From assembly GCF_009917525.1 (NCBI RefSeq), contig NZ_QZDU01000012.1, forward strand, positions 1 through 48,502: 48,502 nt of DNA, written 5' to 3'. The position numbers and the translations under genes are program-made. Below, piece after piece: positions 32,199 to 40,768 of the stretch (positions within the stretch are counted from its first letter, which is position 1; the number at the start of each line of letters is the position of its first letter). The notes under the pieces were generated by a model. That model did no database searches. It was not told the origin of the DNA and was given only the letters and a program-made list of their open reading frames with translations. The stretch is from Acutalibacter sp. 1XD8-36 (GTDB lineage Bacteria; Bacillota; Clostridia; Oscillospirales; Acutalibacteraceae).

Positions 32199-33955
32199 TC
32201 TACAGGTTCACCCCCAGCAGCTCCGTCCTCGGACCGGGGCATAATCATATCCGCGCCGTCAGAGGGGGAGGATTCCCCGTCCTCGGTAAAGCTGTCGTCA
32301 GTATAAGTGTCATCGCCGCCCTCGGTATAGCCGTCGCCGGTATCAGCGCCGTCGCCGCCTTCGGGAGTCACGGTCCCGCCTTCGTCATAACCGGGGTCGG
32401 TCATACCGGGCTCCATATCCGTGGTGCCGTCGGAGCCGTCCATATCCGGGGTCACAATGGCGCTGGCGTCGGTGGTGGTGGGCCCTCCGGCTACCAGATC
32501 CTCGGCAGGCATGGCGATATAGTCGGAGGCTGAAAGGCCGCTTAGAATCTCATACAGGCCCTCGCCCTGGTCGTACTGCCCGAGCATTACCGGGCGCAGC
32601 TCCAGCTTCTCCTCCTCGTTCCGGCACCAGACAAAGCCGCTGCCGCTGTCCTCCTCGTCTATCACCAGGTACATGGCAGGCAGCCACATGCCCTTATGGG
32701 TCATGGAGGCCCCGCTGTCCGGCTCGATATACACGTGCTGGCCCAGCATAAGGCCCTCGGGGGACTCCAGCACAACGTAGAAGTTGTACTTGGAGGCCTT
32801 TTCGCCCGACTCCGGACCGTAGTACATATTGTTATTATCCTGGACGGGCTCGTGCTCAATGGACTCCACGGTGCCCCGCCAGCGGGCGTTGGGGTCTACC
32901 CTTGAGCGGACCGTCACGGCCTGGCCCTCCACAATGGCCCCTGTGTTCAGCTCGGTTATAGTGCCCTTGATTCTGAACTCCCCTGAGGAGAGTATGCTTA
33001 TAAAGGGCAGAGGGTTGCCCTGGGCGTCGGTGGAGGGGGTGAGGTTTACCTGCTGCACGGTGCCCTCCACCTCGGCAAAGACCTGGGTGTTCTCCTGGGA
33101 GCTGCGCAGCTTGTCGAGCTCGCTCTGCTTTACAGACCGCTGGTACTCCTGGGTCTTTATCTGCAGCTCCACGGACTGTATCTCAACGGTATACTTAAAC
33201 TGGTCGTCCTTGCTGGCGTCCTTCTGCTCCTTTTCAAGCTGGGTCTTCTGCTCCTGGAGGGTAGTCAGCTGGTTGCTTATGCCCTCCAGCTCCAGCTCGG
33301 CCTGGCGGATGGAAAGGTCTATCTCGCCGGTGTCATAGGAGAACAGCGGGTCGCCTATATAGACCTGGTCCCCCTCGGACACAAGCACCTCGGAGACCGT
33401 ACGGCTCTCGTCCTTGTTTACCTTTGTCACCTTCTGGGGCTCCACCAGCCCGGAGTACCTGGGGTCCGTGTCGGACATCACGCCGGTGATGGAGGATACC
33501 GGGGCCACATACACAGGGGACGCGTTCTTCGCGTCCAGGTATCCCTTCAGCCAGAAAAACCATACGCAAAGGGCTATTGCAATCACAGCCACAACAACGC
33601 CCGCAGCTATGAGCCGCTTATCCACCTTGCGGGCAGCGGGCTTGCGCATGGGCAGGTTTGTGGACCTGGGCGCCATATGCGCCGCCTCATAGGGGGCGGA
33701 AGGCTGTGCAGCATTTTGCTGAGCGGCAGTCTGCATGTGCTGTGGATTCTGCTGTGCGGGCTGGACCGGCGGCTGCTCAGCATGCTGCCGAGCAGCCGGT
33801 TGTTGAGCAGCATTTTGCTGTGCAGCACCTTGCTGCCCATTACCCTGCTGGGCGGCGGGCGGCTGGGACTGGGGCTTCTGCTCACCGTGCCTGGGCGGGG
33901 CGGGCTTCTGTGCCTGCTCAGGTGCTGGTCTATGTTCCATGTTCTGATTATCCAT
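32195..33955 (-). CDS. HlyD-like adaptor A with Gln/Ala-rich cytoplasmic tail
   Basis: The 586-residue protein starts at ATG 33955 (AAAGGAG upstream); the longer open frame from 34015 has no ribosome site. The first 110 residues are Gln/Ala/Pro-rich and predicted cytoplasmic. A membrane helix follows at about 118-140, then a lipoyl half (VSEGDQVYIGDPLFSYD), an uninterrupted coiled-coil hairpin (about 210-290) and a beta-barrel. The last 90 residues are Asp/Gly/Thr-rich and acidic. It opens the operon and overlaps the ATPase gene by 4 bases. Confidence 0.82.
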   Translation of the reverse strand: MDNQNMEHRPAPEQAQKPAPPRHGEQKPQSQPPAAQQGNGQQGAAQQNAAQQPAARQHAEQPPVQPAQQNPQHMQTAAQQNAAQPSAPYEAAHMAPRSTNLPMRKPAARKVDKRLIAAGVVVAVIAIALCVWFFWLKGYLDAKNASPVYVAPVSSITGVMSDTDPRYSGLVEPQKVTKVNKDESRTVSEVLVSEGDQVYIGDPLFSYDTGEIDLSIRQAELELEGISNQLTTLQEQKTQLEKEQKDASKDDQFKYTVEIQSVELQIKTQEYQRSVKQSELDKLRSSQENTQVFAEVEGTVQQVNLTPSTDAQGNPLPFISILSSGEFRIKGTITELNTGAIVEGQAVTVRSRVDPNARWRGTVESIEHEPVQDNNNMYYGPESGEKASKYNFYVVLESPEGLMLGQHVYIEPDSGASMTHKGMWLPAMYLVIDEEDSGSGFVWCRNEEEKLELRPVMLGQYDQGEGLYEILSGLSASDYIAMPAEDLVAGGPTTTDASAIVTPDMDGSDGTTDMEPGMTDPGYDEGGTVTPEGGDGADTGDGYTEGGDDTYTDDSFTEDGESSPSDGADMIMPRSEDGAAGGEPVE

Positions 33956-34101
33956 ATGCAAAGGCGCTCCTTTATGCCAGATTCTCGCAATACATTCCTT
34001 AGTATTATACATCATCCGGGGCCGTATATCAACCGCTTTTGCCCCTCATATTTTAATTTATTTTTAATAAACTGTTAATTTGCCCACGATTTTCCAGAGG
34101 G

Positions 34102-34130
34102 TTGCTTTTGACGGGAATTTCCGCTATACT
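34102..34130 (+). promoter_or_regulatory. Promoter of the RNase H gene
   Basis: TTGCTT at 34102-34107 and TATACT at 34125-34130 with a 17-base spacer. Confidence 0.7.
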
Positions 34131-34162
34131 TTAGACTGAGAATAATACCGGGAGGTAAGCAT

Positions 34163-34783
34163 ATGGCAAAGAAATTTTATGCCGTCCGTATAGGCAGGGA
34201 CGGCGCAGGGATATACGAGACCTGGGACAAGTGCAGGGCCCAGGTCCACGGCGTGGCAGGGGCCATATACAAAAGCTTCCCCACCCGTCAGGAGGCCGAG
34301 GCCTTCATAGGGGGCGGGGAAGCAGTCGGTACAGGCGGCGCACAGCCCGATGGCGGGCAGGGCCCTTTCGAGGGCGCGGTGGCCTATGTGGACGGAAGCT
34401 ACGACAAGCTCACAGGGGATTTCTCCTGCGGGGCCGTCCTGTTTTACGAAGGCAGTGAGCTCACCTTTTCGGAGCGCTTCACGGACCCCGGCCTCTCCTC
34501 AATGCACAACGTGGCGGGGGAGATAATGGGGGCCCTCACGGTCATACGGTACTGCCTTGAGCATGGCATACCGGCCCTTGAGATACACCACGACTATGAG
34601 GGCGTAGCCCACTGGGCCACAGGCAGCTGGAAGGCCAACAAGCCCGGGACCAAGGACTACGCCGCCCAGTGCAGGGCCGCGTCGGAGCGTATAAAGCTTA
34701 GCTTTGTGAAGGTGAAGGGCCACTCGGGGGATAAATATAACGACATGGCGGACTCCCTTGCAAGGGAAGCCCTCGGCCTCTGA
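34163..34783 (+). CDS. rnhA: Ribonuclease H1-like protein with viroplasmin-type N-terminal domain
   Basis: The 206-residue protein joins an RNA/DNA-hybrid-binding N-terminal domain (KKFYAVRIGRDGAGIYETWD, read in part; residues 3-50) to an RNase H fold. Catalytic residues appear as YVDGSYD (Asp near residue 76), the Glu of NVAGEIMGA (about 119), and Asp in IHHDYEG (about 142), with KVKGHSGDKYND near the end. RNase H removes RNA from RNA-DNA hybrids. CGGGAGGTAAG lies before the ATG. It is transcribed alone, between the exporter operon (divergent) and the lyase gene (convergent). Confidence 0.93.
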   Translation: MAKKFYAVRIGRDGAGIYETWDKCRAQVHGVAGAIYKSFPTRQEAEAFIGGGEAVGTGGAQPDGGQGPFEGAVAYVDGSYDKLTGDFSCGAVLFYEGSELTFSERFTDPGLSSMHNVAGEIMGALTVIRYCLEHGIPALEIHHDYEGVAHWATGSWKANKPGTKDYAAQCRAASERIKLSFVKVKGHSGDKYNDMADSLAREALGL

Positions 34784-34785
34784 TT

Positions 34786-35949
34786 TTAGCCTTTAACGGC
34801 TCTCTCCAGCCGCTCTAAGGCCTTCATGAGCACGTCCTTGGGCACAGCCAGGTTTACCCGCTCAAAGCCGATACCCTCGTCCCCGAACATATACCCCTCG
34901 TCAAGGAACAGCTCGGCCTCCACCATCATGGCCTCCAGCTCCTCCTTGGTTTTCCCAAGGGCGGTGCAGTCCAGCCACAGAAGGTAGGTGCCCTGGAGCT
35001 CAACAGCCTTTATCTCAGGCAGCCTCTCCCCGATAAAGTCCACAGCCATACGGCGGTTGCCGTCAATGACCTGAATCATCTCGTCAGCCCACTCCTCACA
35101 GCGGGTATACGCAATGCGGCAGGCCTCCAGCCCCAGGGCGGAGGGGCCGCCGAAGCCAAGGACTTCCTGGAAGCGCCTGCGGTCCTCATCATCCGGGATA
35201 ATAATATTTGAGGTCTGCATTGTCGCCAGGTTAAAGGTCTTGCTGGGGGCGGTGCAGACTATTATATTGTCCGAGGGCTCAGCCACGTTATGTATGGTCG
35301 TATGCTCAAACCCGGGCATGATAATGTCAAAATGTATCTCGTCGCTGATAATGCGCACATTATTCCTGCGGCAGATATCGCAGATTCTCCCAAGCTCGGC
35401 GGCGCTCCAGACCCTGCCCACCGGGTTATGGGGGCTGCACAGCAGGAACATCTTATTCTTTTCCCGGGCGCAGAGCTCCTCGAAAAGCTCAAAGTCGATG
35501 GTATAGGCGTTGTCTTTGTAGACAAGTGGGCAGCGCACGATTTCGCAGCCGTGGTTTTCAATAGCCATATAGAAGGGGTAGTACACAGGCGTAAAGGTGA
35601 TGACCCCGTCCCCGGGCTCACAGAATGCCTTCACAGAGACCTTCAGTGCCTCCACAACGCCGTGGGTGCCCACAATCCACTGGGGCTCTATATGCCAGCC
35701 GTGGCGCTTCTCCATCCAGGCGCAGACAGTGCCAAGATACTCCTCTGTGGGCCCGGTATATCCCAGGATATGGGTGTCCATAAACTCCTTTAAGCCCTCG
35801 GCTATCTCAGGGGCGTTCTTAAACTCCATGTCCGCAACGGACAGGGGCACCGGGCTGTACGAGAGCTCGGGCTTCTTGCGTTTCATGTCGTCCCATTTGC
35901 CGCTGCCGTGGGTAGAACGGTCCACAAGGGTCTCAAAATCATACTTCAT
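34786..35949 (-). CDS. PLP-dependent MalY/PatB-type cystathionine beta-lyase/aminotransferase
   Basis: The 387-residue protein matches the MalY/PatB branch of class I/II aminotransferases: MKYDF start, PLSVADMEF near residue 37, HNPVGRVW (about 171), SDEIHFDI (about 202) and the PLP lysine in SKTFNLATMQTSN (about 237). These enzymes usually cleave cystathionine or cysteine by beta elimination. AAAGGAG lies before the ATG. It is the last gene of a leftward three-gene operon nth-PHP-lyase. A cysteine desulfidase gene is encoded nearby at 39488, so sulfur amino-acid breakdown may be a local theme. Confidence 0.9.
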   Translation of the reverse strand: MKYDFETLVDRSTHGSGKWDDMKRKKPELSYSPVPLSVADMEFKNAPEIAEGLKEFMDTHILGYTGPTEEYLGTVCAWMEKRHGWHIEPQWIVGTHGVVEALKVSVKAFCEPGDGVITFTPVYYPFYMAIENHGCEIVRCPLVYKDNAYTIDFELFEELCAREKNKMFLLCSPHNPVGRVWSAAELGRICDICRRNNVRIISDEIHFDIIMPGFEHTTIHNVAEPSDNIIVCTAPSKTFNLATMQTSNIIIPDDEDRRRFQEVLGFGGPSALGLEACRIAYTRCEEWADEMIQVIDGNRRMAVDFIGERLPEIKAVELQGTYLLWLDCTALGKTKEELEAMMVEAELFLDEGYMFGDEGIGFERVNLAVPKDVLMKALERLERAVKG

Positions 35950-35964
35950 TTTGCATACGCTCCT

Positions 35965-36834
35965 TTAGTTTTTTATATTATTGTTCAGAACAGGACTGAC
36001 AAGCTCCATCGGGACGAACTGCCCCCCGATAACCTGCTTCTGCCTGCTGAAAAAGCTGCCGTGGTAGTCCGTGCCGCCGGAGATAAACAGCCCCCGCTCC
36101 TGACAGAGGGAGATAAGCTCCTCCTGCAGCCCGAAGCCGTGGAGTGGGTGTATACATTCCACGCCGTCCAGCCCGGCCCTGAGAAGCCCCTCGAGCTCAC
36201 TCCAGAAGGGGCTGTTGCCGGAGGCATACTGGTCGTAAGGTATCTGCTCCCCGGGGTGGGCAAGTATGGCCGCCCCGCCGGCTCCCCTGACGGTATCTAT
36301 AGCCTCCTTGAGGCTGATGAATTTTATAGAATTGGTCTTAAACCCATACTGGTCGTAGTATTTAAGCCCCTCCAGCAGGGATTGGGTGACTCCTATATCC
36401 AGCAGGTAGTTGAGCAGCTTCCAGCCGCCCCGCCCTGCCGGTATCTCATACCTATGGTAATCCGGCTCAGACACCCCCAGGCCGTCCTGCTCCATGAGCC
36501 TGAGCAGGTCCAGGTTATACTGCTCCTGCACTCCGGCGTTATGGGCACAGGCCTCCAGCAGTTTTCCGTTTTTGTAGTCAACGCCAAGCCCCAGCATATG
36601 GTACTGCTTTCCCTCGTGTATAACGTCCAGCTCCACGCCGGGCAAAAGCTTTACCCCCAGCCGCTCCCCCTCCAGAAAGGCCTCCTCGGTATAGGCGGCA
36701 AGGGTGTTGTGGTCTGTTATTGAGATGAGCGAGACATTGTTCCGCTCCGCCAGGGCCAGCGCCTGGGAAACGGAATCGCTGCCGTCCGAGAAGCTTGTGT
36801 GTACGTGCAAATCAGCATACTGTTTCATTTTCAT
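35965..36834 (-). CDS. PHP-domain phosphoesterase (RNase AM/YciV-like)
   Basis: The 289-residue protein has DLHVHTSFSDGS at 7-18 and SITDHNTLAAY (about 35-45), then PGVELDV, ILAHPGEQ and GTDYHG, all metal-binding PHP signatures. Close relatives are 5'-3' exoribonucleases or 3',5'-nucleoside bisphosphatases. The start at 36834 overlaps the nth stop by 4 bases (ATGA), which decides it over the longer frame beginning at 36903. Confidence 0.88.
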   Translation of the reverse strand: MKMKQYADLHVHTSFSDGSDSVSQALALAERNNVSLISITDHNTLAAYTEEAFLEGERLGVKLLPGVELDVIHEGKQYHMLGLGVDYKNGKLLEACAHNAGVQEQYNLDLLRLMEQDGLGVSEPDYHRYEIPAGRGGWKLLNYLLDIGVTQSLLEGLKYYDQYGFKTNSIKFISLKEAIDTVRGAGGAAILAHPGEQIPYDQYASGNSPFWSELEGLLRAGLDGVECIHPLHGFGLQEELISLCQERGLFISGGTDYHGSFFSRQKQVIGGQFVPMELVSPVLNNNIKN

Positions 36835-37463
36835 TCCACCCCCGCCTTCGGGCAAAACCCATTCATACAGCACTTCTCGCACATGGCCTTCCTGGCAGTG
36901 CACACGGCCCTGCCGTGGAGCACTAGCCTGTGGCAGAAGTTATTGGACTCCTCTGGGGGAAGCACCGCCCACAGGTCCCGCTCCACCTTCTCGGGGGCCT
37001 TGCTCTTTGTGAGCCCCAGCCTCCCGGATATGCGGATACAGTGGGTGTCGGTCACGACGGCGGGCTTATGGTACACGTCCCCGAGTATCAGATTGGCGGT
37101 CTTCCTGCCCACCCCCGGAAGGCTCAGCAGGTCTTCCATATTGTCCGGCACTTTGCCGCCGAAGTCGTCCTGGATTTTTTTGCAGGCCCCTAAAATATCC
37201 CTGGCCTTGGCCCTGAAGAACCCGCAGGAGTGTATCAGCTCCCCTATCTCCTCCTCGGTACCCTCACAGAAGGCCTCAAGGGTGGGGAAGCGCTCAAAGA
37301 GCGCGGGGGTCACAAGGTTTACCCTTGCGTCGGTGCACTGGGCGGCAAGGCGCACGGATATGAGAAGCTGAAGGGGGGCCTCATAGTCCAGGGAGCACAG
37401 GGCGTCCGGGTACTCGGCCTTCAGGGACTCAACGGCCTTTATCGCAAGCTCCTGAGTGGTCAT
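36831..37463 (-). CDS. nth: Endonuclease III (base-excision repair glycosylase)
   Basis: Endonuclease III removes oxidised pyrimidines and nicks the abasic site. The 210-residue protein has the helix-hairpin-helix LPGVGRKTAN with the catalytic Lys (about 115-124), the catalytic Asp in VVTDTHC (about 138) and four cysteines CTARKAMCEKCCMNGFC near the end matching the C-x6-C-x2-C-x5-C iron-sulfur loop. It heads the leftward operon from a promoter that overlaps that of the TraX-like gene. Confidence 0.95.
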   Translation of the reverse strand: MTTQELAIKAVESLKAEYPDALCSLDYEAPLQLLISVRLAAQCTDARVNLVTPALFERFPTLEAFCEGTEEEIGELIHSCGFFRAKARDILGACKKIQDDFGGKVPDNMEDLLSLPGVGRKTANLILGDVYHKPAVVTDTHCIRISGRLGLTKSKAPEKVERDLWAVLPPEESNNFCHRLVLHGRAVCTARKAMCEKCCMNGFCPKAGVE

Positions 37464-37492
37464 TTACATCAGTCCTTTTCATGTTTTATCTA

Positions 37493-37543
37493 ATAATACT
37501 ACAATTTCCGACAGTTGACAAGAGAAAAGAGAGAATATATAAT
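37493..37543. promoter_or_regulatory. Divergent promoters of nth and the TraX-like gene with overlapping -35 boxes
   Basis: Plus strand: TTGACA 37515-37520 and TATAAT 37538-37543, 17-base spacer. Minus strand: TTGTCA (37516-37521) and TATTAT (37493-37498), 17-base spacer. The two -35 boxes share five bases, so polymerase cannot occupy both at once. Confidence 0.75.
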
Positions 37544-37566
37544 ACAAAAAAGGGGTGTTTTACTAG

Positions 37567-38232
37567 ATGTCCTCAGCCCTCCTGCAACTTACCGCCCTTC
37601 TGACCATGGCAATAGACCATGCCGGCTACCGGCTTTTCCCCGGCACAGAGCTTATGCGCATGATAGGCAGGGTATCGTTCCCGCTGTTTGTCTTCATGCT
37701 CACCGAGGGCTTTGCCCGCACCTCGGACCGGGGGAAATACCTTTCCCGCCTGGCGGCATTCGCCCTGCTCTCCGAGATACCATATAAGCTCTTTACAAGC
37801 GGCGGGCGCTGGATGGAATCCCTTATAAGGGACCCTATGTCCAACGTGTTTTTCGAGCTGCTGCTTATTTTCACGGCCCTCTGGGGGATAAAGCTCGCGG
37901 CTGAAAGGGGCTGGCCCTTTTACGGGATAACGGCCCTCTCTGTGGTACTGGCTGAAGCCTTCGGCACGATGTACGGCATATACGGCGTGCTGATGGGTAT
38001 TTTCTTCTGTGTATTCAGGGACAGGCGCTGGCTCTGCGCCGTGAGCCTTATAGTTCTGACTGGCCTGTACTGCTGGCAGCACGGCAGCATGTTCCAAATA
38101 TACGCGGTTTTTGCGGCCGTCCCCATATGCCTTTATAACGGCAGGCGGGGCAGGCGGCTGCCGAGATATTTTTCTTACATATTTTACCCCGCCCACCTGC
38201 TCCTGATTTACGGCATATACTGCCTGATTTGA
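37567..38232 (+). CDS. TraX-family membrane protein
   Basis: The 221-residue protein is almost entirely hydrophobic, with about seven membrane segments. It shows the TraX pattern TMAIDHAG at the start (about 13-20), FPLFVFMLTEGFARTSDR (about 39-56), then LLSEIPYKLF and a FYPAHLLLIYGI end. TraX acetylates pilin in the F plasmid, but chromosomal Firmicute relatives have no known role and likely are membrane acyltransferase-like proteins. It has a perfect -35/-10 promoter and stands alone. Confidence 0.85.
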   Translation: MSSALLQLTALLTMAIDHAGYRLFPGTELMRMIGRVSFPLFVFMLTEGFARTSDRGKYLSRLAAFALLSEIPYKLFTSGGRWMESLIRDPMSNVFFELLLIFTALWGIKLAAERGWPFYGITALSVVLAEAFGTMYGIYGVLMGIFFCVFRDRRWLCAVSLIVLTGLYCWQHGSMFQIYAVFAAVPICLYNGRRGRRLPRYFSYIFYPAHLLLIYGIYCLI

Positions 38233-38233
38233 C

Positions 38234-38262
38234 TTGATAATTCCCGGGAAATATGGTAAACT
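38234..38262 (+). promoter_or_regulatory. Promoter of the HD-hydrolase/desulfidase operon
   Basis: TTGATA at 38234-38239 and TAAACT at 38257-38262 with a 17-base spacer; the spacer carries the palindrome TTCCCGGGAA. Confidence 0.6.
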
Positions 38263-38309
38263 CAAAGGGTAATATAAATGAGTATTGAAATGAGTATTGG
38301 GGGAGCGCA

Positions 38310-38969
38310 ATGGTAACCTATGAGCAGATAAGGAACGACCGGGCCATTAAGACCTATATCGCAGAGGCCGACGCGTCCATGGCGGCGCTGGGCTTTACGG
38401 AGCACAGCTTTGCCCACGTGGGCCGGGTGGCGGCTGTGGCGGGGGACATACTCTCGGAGCTGGGCTACCCTGAGAGGCGGGTGGAGCTGACGAAGATAGC
38501 CGGGTACCTCCACGATATCGGCAACCTGGTAAACCGGGTGGACCACAGCCAGAGCGGGGCGGTGATGGCCTTCAGGCTCCTTGACAATATGGGCTTTCCT
38601 CCCGACGAGATAGCCCTTATCGCCACAGCCATCGGCAACCACGACGAGGGCACCGGCGTGCCTGTGAGCCCCGAGGCCGCGGCGCTTATTATAGCGGACA
38701 AGTCCGACGTGCGCCGCACAAGGGTGCGCAGTAAGGACGTCCACACCTTCGACATTCACGACCGGGTGAATTACTCGGTCACAGACTCAAGGACCGTGAT
38801 AGACAGGGACAGCGGCTCCATCTGGCTGAAGCTTGAGGTGGACCCGGCCTTCAGCTCGGTGATGGAATATTTCGAGATATTCATGGCCCGGATGATGCTC
38901 TGCCGCAAGGCGGCGGGGAAGCTGGGGCTGGAGTTCAAGCTGGCTATAAACGGCCAGGAGCTGATATAG
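38310..38969 (+). CDS. HD-domain phosphohydrolase
   Basis: The 219-residue protein has HD-type metal ligands: H in SFAHVGRVA (about 35), HD in YLHDIGN (about 70), then DHSQSGA and NHDEGTG near residue 112. The natural substrate is unknown; HD enzymes typically hydrolyse phosphate esters of nucleotides. GGGGGAGCG lies before the ATG. It begins a rightward operon with the zinc-ribbon and desulfidase genes. Confidence 0.85.
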   Translation: MVTYEQIRNDRAIKTYIAEADASMAALGFTEHSFAHVGRVAAVAGDILSELGYPERRVELTKIAGYLHDIGNLVNRVDHSQSGAVMAFRLLDNMGFPPDEIALIATAIGNHDEGTGVPVSPEAAALIIADKSDVRRTRVRSKDVHTFDIHDRVNYSVTDSRTVIDRDSGSIWLKLEVDPAFSSVMEYFEIFMARMMLCRKAAGKLGLEFKLAINGQELI

Positions 38970-38977
38970 GGGGGAAT

Positions 38978-39454
38978 ATGCAGTATTGCGGAAAATGCCG
39001 CCGGGTATGCGTGGAGGGCATTGAAAAATGCCCCGGCTGCCGGAGCAGGAAGCTCCGCCCGGCAGGAGAGGGGGACGAGGTGTTCCTCTGCTGCGCGGAC
39101 ATGTACGCCGCGGGCAGGATTAACGGGGCACTTATAGAGGCTGGGATTGAGAGCAGGCTTGAGAGCGCGGGCAGCGCATATTTTAACTTCGACAGCAGCT
39201 CCAGCCCCACGGACCAGAATATATACGTGCCCTATGCTGACATTGATAAGGCGGGCGAGATAGCCGCCGCTGTCTCAAAAGAGGTGGAGCTGGAGCGCTC
39301 ACCGGAGGAGGACGGCGAAGGGAACAGGCCGGGGGCAAAGCGGATTGCCTGCGAGGTGCTGTCCGTTGCGGCCTTCCTGGCCCTTATAATGCTGGCGGTA
39401 TACGGCGCCGACAGCTTTGCGGCCTGGCTGAAGGGCATGCTCGGAATGGGATAG
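38978..39454 (+). CDS. Zinc-ribbon membrane protein (DUF2007-like), unknown
   Basis: The 158-residue protein opens with a zinc ribbon (CGKCRRVC then CPGC, residues 4-22), continues with a DUF2007-like segment (AGRINGALIEAGIESRLES, about 45-63, and IYVPYADIDKA) and ends in one membrane helix (about 125-145). It lies 8 bases after the HD gene. Function not known. Confidence 0.75.
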   Translation: MQYCGKCRRVCVEGIEKCPGCRSRKLRPAGEGDEVFLCCADMYAAGRINGALIEAGIESRLESAGSAYFNFDSSSSPTDQNIYVPYADIDKAGEIAAAVSKEVELERSPEEDGEGNRPGAKRIACEVLSVAAFLALIMLAVYGADSFAAWLKGMLGMG

Positions 39455-39487
39455 GACGTAGAAAACTTAATGGGAAGGGGTAAAGTC

Positions 39488-40768
39488 ATGCTTAAAAAGG
39501 AGATGGCGGACGCTTACATATCAATACTGAGGGAGGAGCTTGTCCCGGCTACAGGCTGCACGGAGCCCATAGCCCTGGCCTACTGTGCAGCAAGGCTCAG
39601 GGAGGTGCTGGGGGAGGCCCCGGAGAGGGTAGAGGCCCGGGTCTCAGGGAACATAATCAAGAATGTAAAGAGCGTGATTGTGCCGAATACCGGCGGCAGA
39701 AAGGGCATAAGGGCCGCTGTAGCGGCGGGGATAGTAGCAGGGGACCCGGGGCTGAGGCTCCAGGTGATAGCCTGCGTGCCCGAGGACAGGCATAAGGACA
39801 TAGGGAGATACATGGAGTCCACCCCAATCGACATAATCTGCGCCGATACCTCAAGGCTCCTTGACATCTGCCTTACAGGCTGGGCGGGGGGCCATAGGGC
39901 CCTGGTGCAGATAGCCGACAGCCACAGCAATATAGTCCGGGAGGAGCTGGACGGCAGGGTGCTGCTGGAGAAGGCTGACAGCGGCAGTCTGGAGGACGGT
40001 ACTGCGGGCCGGGGCTTTATGCGCGTGAAGGATATTATCGAGTTTGCGGACACCGTGGACCTCTCGGGGATAGAGTGCCTTTTGGAGCAGCAGGCGGACT
40101 GCAACACGGCTATAGCCCGGGAGGGGATAAAGGGTGACTGGGGGGCCAATATAGGCTCGGTGCTCTTGAACGACTACCCTGAGGATATTAAGAACGAGGC
40201 CAAGGCCTGGGCCGCGGCGGGCAGCGACGCCAGAATGAGCGGCTGCGAGCTGCCGGTGGTCATACTTTCGGGCTCGGGGAACCAGGGTATCACCGCCTCC
40301 GTGCCAGTAGTCAGGTACGCGGAGCACTACGGCCTTGACAGGGAAAAACTATACCGCTCCCTGCTTGTAAGCGACCTTGTCACTATACAGCAGAAGAGCG
40401 GTATCGGCAGGCTTTCGGCCTACTGCGGGGCGGTAAGCGCCGGGGTGGGGGCCGGGGCCGGGATAGCCTATATGCTGGACGGCAGCTTCACGGCGGTGGC
40501 CCACACCATCGTGAACGCTGTAGCCATTATCAGCGGCACCATCTGCGACGGCGCGAAGCCCTCTTGTGCGGCAAAGATAGCCGCAAGCGTGGACGCGGGC
40601 ATTTTAGGCTACCATATGTATAAGTCCAGCCAGGAGTTCAAAAGCGGCGACGGCATAGTTACGCGTACCGTGGACGAGACCATTGCCAACGTGGGTGTGC
40701 TTGCGAAGGAGGGCATGAGGGAGACTGACCGGAAGATTCTCGAGATAATGACAAAGCGCTGCGACTAG
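39488..40768 (+). CDS. cyuA: L-cysteine desulfidase/serine dehydratase-alpha-like protein
   Basis: The 426-residue protein has the CyuA/YhaM (UPF0597) signature PATGCTEPIA near residue 25, whose Cys binds an iron-sulfur cluster, VPNTGGRKG (about 72), SGSGNQGITASVPV and GAGAGIAYM. These enzymes deaminate and desulfurate cysteine to pyruvate, ammonia and sulfide. The frame opens at 39470, but GGGAAGGGG is properly spaced only for ATG 39488. It ends the operon and its stop is adjacent to the convergent PHP gene's stop. Confidence 0.88.
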   Translation: MLKKEMADAYISILREELVPATGCTEPIALAYCAARLREVLGEAPERVEARVSGNIIKNVKSVIVPNTGGRKGIRAAVAAGIVAGDPGLRLQVIACVPEDRHKDIGRYMESTPIDIICADTSRLLDICLTGWAGGHRALVQIADSHSNIVREELDGRVLLEKADSGSLEDGTAGRGFMRVKDIIEFADTVDLSGIECLLEQQADCNTAIAREGIKGDWGANIGSVLLNDYPEDIKNEAKAWAAAGSDARMSGCELPVVILSGSGNQGITASVPVVRYAEHYGLDREKLYRSLLVSDLVTIQQKSGIGRLSAYCGAVSAGVGAGAGIAYMLDGSFTAVAHTIVNAVAIISGTICDGAKPSCAAKIAASVDAGILGYHMYKSSQEFKSGDGIVTRTVDETIANVGVLAKEGMRETDRKILEIMTKRCD

